A DNA stretch of 64,000 bases, taken from assembly GCA_902806565.1 (NCBI GenBank), contig CADCXA010000036.1, positions 248,001 through 312,000 of the forward strand, given 5' to 3'. Origin of the DNA: Hypoxylon rubiginosum. Taxonomy: Eukaryota > Ascomycota > Sordariomycetes > Xylariales > Hypoxylaceae. Below the pieces are notes generated by a model that had not been told where the DNA came from, did no database searches, and was given only the letters and a program-made list of their open reading frames with translations. Shown here piece by piece: positions 55,275 through 64,000 of this stretch; position 1 is the stretch's first letter, and each line of letters opens with the position of its first letter. A program made the position numbers and the translations under genes.

Positions 55275-56647
55275 TTAAGTCGGAACAGCACTGCTTCTTC
55301 TCATACTCTCCTCGATATCATATAGTATATCATCGATGTGTTCAATGCCTACGGAGACGCGCACCATTTCCGGAGCAACACCCAAGTCGATCTTCTCATG
55401 CGGTAGCATTGGCTTGTGGGTCGTAGACCACGGATGCTGTGCCGTGGTTTTGGCGTCTCCCATCCTAAATAACGAATACCAAAGTCAGCATATGCCACGA
55501 GTATCTAACGAGTATGTGGTCGGTTCAACACGTACCCAGCATTGTTCGAGATCATCTCAAAATTGTCTACCAGCTGCTCGCCAGCATCGGCACCTCCTTT
55601 AATGCCGAACATCAATACCGAGCCGGCACCCCGAGGGAGGTATTTCTGGGCTAACTCGTAGTGAGCGTGCCCGGGCAACCCTGGATAGGACACCCATTCC
55701 ACCAAGGGGTGGTTCTCCAACCATCGTGCCAAAGTGATCGCATTATGCGCATGTCTTTCGCATCGCAGGCTGAGCGTCTCGAGCCCGATTAAGAACTGTT
55801 GGCTGTTGAACGGTGACAGGCAAGAGCCAACATCTCGCAGTAGCTGGCCGCGGATACGCCATATGAATGCCTGCCTGCCGAAGGTCTCGACGAAATTCGT
55901 GCCGTGGAATCCTGGGCAGGGCTTGTTGAACTGGACGAAGCGCTCCGCCTTGCTCCAGTCAAAGTTTCCGGAATCTACGATGATGCCGCCCGTGGATGTC
56001 CCGTGTCCGCCTAGCCATTTGCTCATGCTGGCCACGACGATGTCCGCGCCGTGCTTAATAGGCTGACAGAAGTACGCAGCGCCGACCGTGTTATCCACGA
56101 CGAGGGGCACGCCTCCCGCGTGAGCCACGTCGGCGATGGCTTGGATATCGGGAACGTTGAAAGATGGGTGCCCGATAGTCTCTATGTATACCGCCTTCGT
56201 CCGTTCGTCGATCGCGGCGCGAATCGCCTCCGGGGTTTCCTCGACGGTGCGACATTCGACGCCAAACTCGGGAAAGAGGAAATTGAACTGGTTGTAGGCG
56301 CCGTGATAGTAATGACGGGATGCGACGATGTTGTCGCCATGGCTGACAAGGGATGCGATGGTTGTGAACACGGCAGCTTGGCCCGAGGAGACGGCGACAG
56401 AAGCTACACCACCTTCCAAAGCTGCCATGCGGCGCTCTAGAACGGCCGTGGTCGGGTTACCCGTTCTTGTCGCTATCTCCCCATCTTTAGTCATAGCAAA
56501 GAGCTCGGCGGCATGAGCACAATTTTCGAAGTTGAAAACATACGTTTGGTAAATCGGCACGCCACGAGAGAGGAAGGCCTTGTCGGCTTGTTGGCCGCCG
56601 TGAATCTGGAGGGTTTCGAATGCGGGTTGTCGTTTAGGGGCAGCCAT
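55275..56647 (-). CDS. Cys/Met-metabolism PLP enzyme (O-acetylhomoserine sulfhydrylase-like)
   Basis: PLP-dependent enzyme that, in the best-known relatives, makes homocysteine or cysteine from an O-acetyl amino acid and sulfide; cluster paralogues catalyse other gamma-substitutions. Two exons, 56647-55536 and 55464-55275, give 433 residues. Landmarks: FETLQIHGGQ at the start, TRTGNPTTAVLERRMAALEG, SSGQAAVFTTIASLV, the PLP lysine in SMSKWLGGHGTSTGG, and the C-terminal VAPEMVRVSVGIEHIDDI. Length is typical. Lying inside an oxidative accessory run, it is more likely a specialised paralogue than the housekeeping enzyme; that is inference. Confidence 0.9.
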
Positions 56648-57114
56648 CGTTACAGAATCTACCTACTAGGGTAAGTTCCAGTATGAGTACCATCGGAGAG
56701 GATCGTGAGAAGAGCAGGTACATCAATAGCAAAATTTAGGAGATTTTGCGAAGCTGAGAAACGTACTCGTGCGCGCTGTTACTAGCGTCATAGGACGTAC
56801 GATGAAGCGATATGAGATCTCGGTGCGGTCGGCCGGCGCGTCCGTAGCTCGGCTTTTCGTGGCATTCCGCGACCCATTCGCTAAGTCGAATTGACGACCA
56901 CTCGGAGCTTTCCCGTAGAGAATACATTGCTCGACCTGACTTGTACGTAAAGATGTGATAAGCATTCAGCAATATTAGATATGGAAATATCATAAGTCTA
57001 CGTCAGACAGGGTCATAATTCCGACCGCCAGCCCATTCTCGTTGAACATTCCGCTTGCTACTTGACGTAAGACGGCGTCGAATACATCACTTCACAGCGC
57101 TGGATAATCTCAAG
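56648..57114. promoter_or_regulatory. divergent promoter PLP enzyme / FAD monooxygenase
   Basis: 467 bp between opposite starts, with a GC-rich block near 56821-56846 (CGGTCGGCCGG) that could hold Zn2Cys6 half-sites. Function inferred. Confidence 0.35.
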
Positions 57115-58602
57115 ATGACACTGCCGAGCGTGATCATTGTTGGAGCGGGCTTCGGTGGCCTCGGAGCTGCCATTGAATGCGCGAATCGTGGCATGAATGT
57201 TCGCGTGTACGAGAAATATCCCGACTCCAACAGCCATGGAGGTAGGCAGCAATGTTTTTTTTATTCATTTCACTACTTGTTGGGCTATTTTGGATGCGAC
57301 CTGCTAACGATGCCGAATGTTTAACAGATATTCTCGATATTTTCCCAAATGCAGGCCGCATCATCAAGCGCTGGAACGACGGCAAAGTCGGCCAAGAGAT
57401 CCATGATACTGGCTGCAGCAAGATTAGATCCATGGATATATATAAATATGACGGCAAATTTCTCGCCAGTACATCTTGGGCTGAGAACGACGAGTTCCAT
57501 GACATTACCTATGCAGGACACCGTGGAAAGTTGCATTCGATTATCCTAGCGTACGCAAAAACCCTGGTGCCGGAAATTCATATTGGTCTCGGCGTGCAGA
57601 AATACCTGGAAAATGATACGCAAGCTGGAGTTGTTCTATCCAATGGAGAGACGGTGTGGGCAGACTGCGTCATCGCCGCCGACGGGGCCAGGTCAATTGC
57701 AAGAGAGCAAGTCCTCGGAATCAACGATTCTGACGACAATGAGACGAGTTGGGCTGTGTTCAGGACTTTCCTGTCGACCGATGAGGCAGCCCGGAAAAAG
57801 CTAACAGCTCATGGCCTGCTCAGCACGAATGATGACTTGGTGCGATTCTGGATGTCTGATACTCTGTATCTCATGGCGTTCTCTTGGAATAAGGGGAAAG
57901 ACATCGCATGGACACTAACACACCCTGTAAGATGACCTCTAACACCTGCGTCTGACATGGTTTATTGCTGCCGCTTTAACTGACACGAACGAATAAATGC
58001 AGGACGATAAGGCTTCTTCCGAGGGATGGACGCGGTCGAGCATCGCCGATCGAGAACATTTGGCACAATGGATGAAAGATTTCACCACCGAAGACGCTCA
58101 GGTGCTTCTCGACATCACCCCCCAAGGCAGGACCATCAACTTCAAGCTCGTGTACCGCCCAACCATCGAGAAGTGGACGAGCAAGGGCGGCAGAACGATC
58201 CTGATCGGCGACGCCGCCCACGCCAACCTGCCGACCGCCGGGCAGGGCGCGTCGCAGGCGCTGGAAGACGCCGCCACGGTGGCGTACTGCCTCGCGAAGG
58301 GCGACGGCGACGTCCGGCTGGCCCTCGAGGCCACGCAGAGGATCCGCTACCACCGCTCCAACGCCGTGCACAAGAGCGGGGGGATCAACCGGGACGTGGT
58401 GAAGAAGACCCCCTGGGACGAGATCGAGGCGGACCCCAAGGGCTTCGTGGAGAGGCGGTGGGCCAAGATGCGGCCCTGGGACCCGTTGGCGTTTGCGGAG
58501 GAGCACTTTCCGAAGGTCGCGGAGGATATCGCTAAGGGCGTGCAAGGCCACCCGGATGTTGTCTCCGTACCGCCGCCGCCCGGAGGTTACTGGTATTCGT
58601 AG
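57115..58602 (+). CDS. FAD-dependent monooxygenase (salicylate hydroxylase-like)
   Basis: Class A flavoprotein hydroxylase; relatives hydroxylate or decarboxylate aromatic acids. Three exons, 57115-57241, 57328-57926 and 58003-58602, give 441 residues. The FAD motif is IIVGAGFGGLGAAIECA, the DG motif is CVIAADGARSIAR, and the GD motif is ILIGDAAHANLPTAGQGA. The C-terminal exon is clearly GC-richer than the first two. The end is a proline-rich VPPPPGGYWYS. The substrate is not readable from sequence. It is divergent from the PLP enzyme, and the MITE begins 205 bp after its stop. Confidence 0.92.
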
Positions 58603-58807
58603 TCGTGTGGAAGTATCTAACCTGGGTATCTAGTTGGGTTGTGAAGTAACCTATTATATATAACCTGCTTAACCTATGTATCCTGGTGTGGTCATACTAG
58701 GTGATTGTTGATACATGTATTCCTTTCGTTAATTCTAGCGGGGCTCGCTGCACTTCATCATCTCATTTAAGAGGTAGATGTTGCTTGCGGGAAAATGAGA
58801 TACTTTA

Positions 58808-59136
58808 CGGAGGTCGCTTTCAAAAGGGGTTCTCCATAAGAAAATGGATCTATCACCTATATAATACGCAGCAGAAAGAGTGCGCTATAATTACAGGGGA
58901 GCTAGTGGATACGATGTGCTATAAATACCTACCTGTTAGTGGGTAAGCGTGCTGTAATAGTTCTATTTATAAGGAGATTAGCAGGTAAGGTGCGCTATAA
59001 TTTTAAGGGAGTTAATGGATAAATGTCCTAATCGCTACTTTGCAGCTGTCCAGCCAGGGGACAGACCCTCGAGCTAGCAACAGCTGTGCGACAGCTGAAA
59101 AAGCCCCTATGGAAAGATTTTTGAAAGCGACCTCCG
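58808..59136. mobile_element. MITE with 18 bp perfect terminal inverted repeats and TA flanks
   Basis: The left end CGGAGGTCGCTTTCAAAA (58808-58825) is the exact reverse complement of the right end (59119-59136). TA lies directly outside both ends (58806-58807 and 59137-59138), as in Tc1/mariner-type target duplications. The 329 bp interior has no transposase frame, so it is non-autonomous. Inside, GTGCGCTATAATT begins two related 32 bp segments at 58880-58911 and 58990-59021. Confidence 0.85.
58880..59021 (+). repeat. internal direct repeat of the MITE
   Basis: Two 32 bp copies 110 bp apart (58880-58911, 58990-59021) that share GTGCGCTATAATT and a GGGAG-T-TGGATA end. Confidence 0.75.
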
Positions 59137-59565
59137 TATTCACTACTTAAATCAAGTAAAGTTTGCTGGCTATTGTAGGTCAAGAAGCAGTTCTATCTCT
59201 TTCTGAATTATATAGTTTCAGTTATTATCTACCTGGTACTTACGTAGGTACTTACCTGCATAAAGTACCTCCGGACTTACCATAGCAGCAAATCATGTTG
59301 CCCCTTTATGGGAATGGTTCCCCTTAAGGCCTCTTAGCCAACCAGCAACTACAATTATAATAGATTTACTAATTACACAAATGTTCATATAGTGGTTCTT
59401 CAATTTTCAATGTAAAAATGTACCACAATAAATAAGTCGTAAATTCGAGTGTTTAGTAAACTATCTAGCCTAATGAGAAAAATAAAAAAAACCACCGCAC
59501 AAATGAAACCAGAAAGTCAATCAGAAAGTCGAACAAACCAAATTATAATTCCATGAGCCCCAGGA

Positions 59566-61737
59566 CTACTTAGGATCGTCGGAGATCTTAGTAACAGTCG
59601 TAACTTCCACCCCATCAAGGACTTCACGAAGACTGTCCGTTTCTGGTTTCTCAAATATATCGTCAATTTCCTCGAGGGTTTTGCCTTGGGTTTCGGGAAA
59701 CATCCACCCTATATATCGTTAGTAAATGTTAATCACAAGTGCTGATGTTACCATAGGCTTGTGCTTTTGCCAGTGCAGCAATATATCTATCAGTTCGGAT
59801 CCCACTTACTAGCACCGGAGTTAGCTCTCTGATCGAACGATCATGGGATAGACATGCTATACGTACCAAATAATTGCGACCATAGGTGCAATCCATGCGG
59901 CGTTGATGAGGTAGAATCTCCAAGAGATGCGCTCAAGCGCAAGGGGCATTGCGTATGTCATCATACAGCCGAATAGGTAGCCTATCGCTTGACTGGCCAC
60001 CATACCCTTGGCTCTCTGGTTGTATTTGAGGATCTCGGACGGATACGAAAATTTCAAAATCATCCTATCAACAATCATTAGAACGGACACTTAAAAACGA
60101 AGAAACAAAAGGGAGAAGGCACAACATACCAGGATGAAAAGGATGTCCATTGGAATAAAAAGCATATGGCTATGGCGCCTACTCCGTAGGATGTATACTG
60201 ATAGGTATCAACGTAATACTGCAATATCCCAAGGATTAAAAAGCACAACCCGAGGATCGGCGTGCATAGCACTGCACGTAGAACAGTCACAAAGATTAGC
60301 TGGGTGGATCAATTTGGTGGGAGGCTAGGGAGCTTAGCTGGTCGGATGGTCTTACGAAACATTTTTCTTCTTCCCCATTGTGCCGTAAGATAGATCCCGC
60401 ATACGTTGGCCAATGCTGCCCAGACCGAGATACCGACATTAATCTTGAGCAAGGTAGACGTATCCGTAACGCCGGCCTCATGAATGACGATGGTAACAAA
60501 GTACCTGCGGAAAGCGTTAGTCGTACGAAAAGGAAGGGATAGCTCGTGACGAACGGCATGAAGTTTGTTCCGTTGGTCTGCCAGAATATGTTGGTTAGGA
60601 CGGCGATACTAAATCGTCGCAAATTCGGACCTGCGTGAGACGTGTTATTTTTGATGCCGCGGGCTGACGGGGGCGGTTGTTAAGAAATACCTGGGCTTAT
60701 AAGGGGCTTCCATGAGCTCCTCGAGGTCCCATCGCTATCGTGGCGAAGCGAACTGACGATGCTCTCAAACTTTGTGATTATTTCGGGGTCGTCTTTATCG
60801 CCGGACCGCAATGATAGTAGAGTCTTAAAAGCCTACAGCCATTTAAAAAGGTTAGAATCTTCCCTGCCTGCCATTGTGAAATCCCCTACCTCTTCTTCTC
60901 TATTCGTGGCTATTAAGTATCGGATACTTTCGGGGCAGAAGGGGAGGAGACAGAGGGCAATAACTGGTCCGACGAGTTCTCCCTGCTTTGTATTAGTTCT
61001 GTTGTATACCACTGGAATTTTGAACATTACCATCAGTCCGCCCCTCCATGCCCAATCAGATGTGCTCTCCCATATTCCCAAGTATAGAATCGCACCAATG
61101 GTACCGGTAATAGGGAGCGATCCGAGCATGCCGTGGGTAATAAGAGCTCGAGTTTTGGGGGGAGCCAGCTCCATCAACCAGGAAGGACCTCCAGAGCCCA
61201 CAACGATGAAGGACGAGCCTAACAGGAACCTTCCAACCAGAAGCTGGATAACTAAGTATCATACAATGTTAGTGTTTACTTGTTATGGTCTTGCCGCATT
61301 CGTATGCGTGAATCAGATTGTGGATTGACTTACTCTCCTGAGCGGCTACCTGAAGGATACAACCTATCAAGCCAACTACCGTCGCAATTATCATGCCTTT
61401 CCGCCGACCAAAATTGTCCAATATTGGTCCAGCCAAAGGCAATGCCAGGACAGATCCAGCGTATATGATTGCAACGGTAAGACTGGAGGTAGTAGAGTTA
61501 AGATTGAAATCTGTGAAGTTATCAGATAACAGTTGCCAACGTCAAATCAGAGAAGAAACCCAAGTGTTTTAATCTTGTATGTATTGTATTTCCGAGGGGA
61601 AGCAAGAGGAACTAACAGGTAGCGAAAGGTTCCATGACATTGAGACTATTGATCATTGCTGCATCGTAGGAGAAGTTGGCTATACTAGCCATGGTCGCTA
61701 CCATGGCTAGGAAGATGCGAAGATTTGGACCTGACAT
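59566..61737 (-). CDS. MFS sugar-type transporter, last junction uncertain
   Basis: Sugar-porter-family membrane transporter (about 12 helices). Exons read: 61737-61617, 61510-61334, 61251-61031, 60982-60890, 60832-60691, 60630-60555, 60504-60356, 60271-60130, 60064 to about 59867, and 59708-59566. Motifs: LDNFGRRKGM (GRR/K loop), LLVGRFLLGSS, LCLLPFCPESIRYL (PESxR), QWGRRKMF, SYPSEILKYNQRAKG and the terminal FPETQGKTLEEID. All phases match until the ninth-tenth exon junction. There the obvious donor (59866) and acceptor (59709) are out of frame. A 19 nt micro-exon near 59825-59807 reached from a donor at 59862 would restore frame; otherwise the 3' end is broken. The intron at 61030-60983 is 48 bp and could be retained in frame. 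Confidence 0.82.
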
Positions 61738-62398
61738 GGTGGATGTAAGGCTATTACAAGCCTGAGGGAAGTCTCTGGCTGTACCTAAGTTAAGACGATG
61801 GATTATCGGATTCAGTAGCATGCAACAGTCTGAGGAACAACTTGATATAACCAATACACCGGGCAGGCTTATGACCACGATTTCAAAGTTTATCTTGAGA
61901 TTGCAAAGACCTGAGTTGTGGGCGGCCTCTCTCTGGACACAGTTGGTAGCCTATCAATGAAAACAAGGGACGATATATTTCCTTAAAGAGCGAGCTCTCG
62001 TATTCACTGATTGCGTCCCCACGCCCAACCGCGCGGCAATTAACATGTTCGAATCACTGGGCATATCTTATCAATGTCGACGGTGTGTGCGTATAACAAT
62101 CTCAGCTTGTGTTCAAGTCTGGTGTGGCCTGGTACTTGACTGATAAGAGAAAGATTGCTTTAACTTAGCGGCGCGTTGTGGGTCAGAAAGGCATAGCCCG
62201 CCTGTCTTCATCGGCCGGCTCGGCCGCGGAATCCGAAGGCGAATATAGAATACCTAGTTAAACTTGATTGGTGGGGTTTCTTTTGAAAAAGACAACATAG
62301 TTGGACACCGTTTATTGTCTATATTATACCACGCCGTCGTATAATAGAAACTAAAGAGAGACTAAGTAGACTGAGACAAAAATGCCTTCATTGCCAAC
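61738..62398. promoter_or_regulatory. divergent promoter sugar transporter / Rieske oxygenase
   Basis: 661 bp. At 62211-62235 several CGG/CCG half-sites occur, including TCGGCCGG, TCGGCCGC and CGGAATCCG (62227-62235, an inverted CGG-N3-CCG). These are candidate Zn2Cys6 sites. Confidence 0.45.
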
Positions 62399-62453
62399 AT
62401 GCCGAGTACTTTTCCGGCGTCCTGGTATCGAGAGCCAGCGTTCTTTCAACTAG
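62382..62453 (+). promoter_or_regulatory. overlapping out-of-frame uORF before the Rieske start
   Basis: ATG at 62382 opens a 23-codon frame ending TAG 62451-62453, overlapping the main start at 62399 in another frame. Ribosomes must bypass it to make the enzyme, unless transcription starts between the two ATGs. Confidence 0.45.
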
Positions 62454-63826
62454 AACGCCGAGCGATCTTCAGCAAGTCTTGGATCCTCATTTCGCACTCA
62501 CTCCAGTTCGATGAACCCGGAAAATATGTAACATACGAAATAGCGGGCTACCCCTTTTTCGTCATCAAGGACCGCACAGGCCAGATTAATGCATTTTTGA
62601 ATGTATGTCGACACAGAGCATTTCCTATTCTTCATGAGAAGTCTGGCAAGGCCTTGGCATTGTCATGCAAATACCATGGTCAGTTGTCAGTCTGATCTGT
62701 TACTTGACCCCTATTACTTCGGGCACACCGTCTTGAACTTTAGCCCAACTTGAATTGCATTGTTCATTCGTGACCCATTAACTAAATGGATTCGGTCGAT
62801 GATAGGATGGTCCTACGGAATGAAGGGCAATCTTGCCAAGGCGCCGAGGTTTGATCACGTTGAAGGCTTTGACAAATCCGAGTTGTCTCTGTGGAAGCTC
62901 CACACCCATATAGACACGCGCGGCTTCTTGTGGGTAAATCTAGACGCCTCGGAGAAACCAACACTCAGCTGGGAAGAACAATTTGGTGGCGTTGATAAGC
63001 AAGACCGACTTGGGGATTTCGATATGAACAACTACGTATACGATCATACGTGGTCAATGGAAGGTGCTTTCAACTGGAAGACTTTGATTGAGAACTACAA
63101 CGAGGTGAGTACCGGTGATACTATAGTACCACACCCGGGTAGCTTACGTACTGAACATGTTTCCACTAGTGCTACCACTGTCCAACAGCACATCCAGGGC
63201 TAGCACCATTCTTCCGAAACAACAAGAAGATGGTATACGGCCTGAAGAAACACTACGTTGAGCATCTTGGAGCTGAGGGTGAGAAGCGAAGTGGCCACGT
63301 TAGCCCAACGTATATGTTTCCAAACGCGTCTGTGACCATGACGTGAGTACAGTAACACCCCTGGCGATGTCGACTCGTACTCTAACACTTTTCCATTAGC
63401 CAGAAGTTATTTTACATGATGTCGATAGTACCAGTCTCAGCTACCAAGAGTCTGATGCGATACGAGGTCTACCGACAAAAGTCAGTTTCTCCCGAGGACT
63501 TCAAAAAGGAAGTCGACTTCTTCGGCCAGGTGGAAGCCGAGGACAAGTGGCTCGCGAATGGGGTGCAGAGGAACTTCAACGGCGATACTTATGTAACTGG
63601 CCCTCTCCACCCGGATGTCGAAGAAGGGGTATCATACGTGATGAAGCTGGTCAGAAATATGATCCATGCCCACGCCGATGGAGAGAAGCAGCAGAAGGCC
63701 GAATGGTGGCCGGCAAGAAGGACTACGAAGGAAGCCGGAGCTAACGAGGATGAGGTATTTTGCCGGGACGTGTGCAAGAGCGCGGCGGTCGAGGGCGGAT
63801 CTTCTATAAATGTGTTAGCTTGGTAA
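62399..63826 (+). CDS. Rieske non-haem iron oxygenase (choline monooxygenase-like)
   Basis: Rieske [2Fe-2S] oxygenase alpha-subunit type; relatives oxidise choline, quaternary amines or aromatic rings. Four exons, 62399-62678, 62806-63104, 63170-63342 and 63400-63826, give 392 residues. The start WYREPAFFQLERRAIFSKSW is family-typical. The Rieske site is CRHRAFP followed after 17 residues by CKYHGWSYG, with the first intron inside the second half. The iron site is ENYNECYHCPTAHPGL. An out-of-frame ATG lies 17 bp upstream (62382). No reductase partner gene is next to it. With the divergent transporter it may form a catabolic unit. Confidence 0.9.
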
Positions 63827-64000
63827 ATTTATTCGTGTCCTATGGCCTGCTGTTATTATATTTTGGCCAAGTTGTATAAACGGTCAACCCTAGCCGGGTT
63901 GCCGGGTTGCCAGTTGGTCAAAAAATCCTGCAAACACTCTCTAAATAGCACAGCTCTTTAAGAAATCACAAACCCCCTCTAATGTAAGGGAAGATACAAC
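63827..64000. other. 3' flank of the Rieske gene at window edge
   Basis: 174 bp. Includes a short GCCGGGTTGCCGGGTTGCC tandem near 63893-63911. No gene. Confidence 0.5.

Noticed and set aside
58701..58946. 81-codon frame after the FAD monooxygenase
   Set aside because: Runs into the MITE end and has no protein features.
30838..63826. Classical PKS/NRPS/terpene cluster
   Set aside because: No ketosynthase, adenylation, terpene cyclase or prenyltransferase motifs found in any frame.
1..64000. tRNA, rRNA or CRISPR features
   Set aside because: A reading for B-box-like GGTTCGANTCC on both strands and for spaced direct repeats gave nothing convincing; short GGTTCGA matches lie inside coding sequence.

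Overview
The window is from the nuclear genome of a filamentous ascomycete (Pezizomycotina, most likely Sordariomycetes). The evidence is that nearly every gene is split by 48-100 bp introns with GTNNGT donors, CTAAC-like branch sites and YAG acceptors. The gene content is also typically fungal: a group I Galpha of exactly 353 residues, DUF3716 and DUF1640 proteins, Zn2Cys6 regulators, a NACHT NLR and a HeLo/HET-S-type protein. Gene models below were spliced by hand from the sequence; every multi-exon model given as intact closes in frame, except the last junction of one transporter. No rRNA, tRNA, CRISPR or polyketide/peptide synthetase was seen.

Region 1 (1-25.5 kb) is conserved core genome. 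It holds the RAE1 mRNA export factor, SAS10/UTP3 of the SSU processome, 3-ketodihydrosphingosine reductase, a DUF3716 protein, Galpha, a DUF1771-Smr protein, CDC123 (eIF2 assembly), the splicing factor CWC21, a mitochondrial DUF1640 protein, a cytochrome b561-like membrane protein and the kinetochore subunit NNF1. A 4.7 kb stretch (9547-14247) has no gene I can support.

Region 2 (26.2-30.6 kb) is an incompatibility/immune island. A damaged NACHT NLR and a fragment of a HET-domain protein lie on the minus strand. An intact HET-S-like HeLo protein lies divergently on the plus strand. The HeLo protein ends in two 18-residue repeats of the amyloid-motif type, and a short upstream exon of the NLR encodes a third sequence that aligns with them without gaps. 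This looks like an NLR-sensor/HeLo-effector pair that signals by amyloid templating. A duplicated element sits in the shared promoter.

Region 3 (30.8-63.8 kb) is a run of accessory metabolism genes. It contains a flavin monooxygenase, two P450s, an NmrA-like protein, a LovD-like beta-lactamase-fold enzyme, two Zn2Cys6 regulators, a short-chain dehydrogenase, a drug-type MFS pump, a zinc alcohol dehydrogenase, a Cys/Met-metabolism PLP enzyme, a salicylate-hydroxylase-like FAD monooxygenase, a sugar-type MFS transporter and a Rieske oxygenase. Several are divergent pairs sharing promoters. The gene set fits a tailoring or catabolic cluster without a backbone synthase in view. A 329 bp TA-flanked MITE sits at 58.8-59.1 kb, and GGTA/TACC-type short repeats are scattered through the intergenic DNA of regions 2 and 3.
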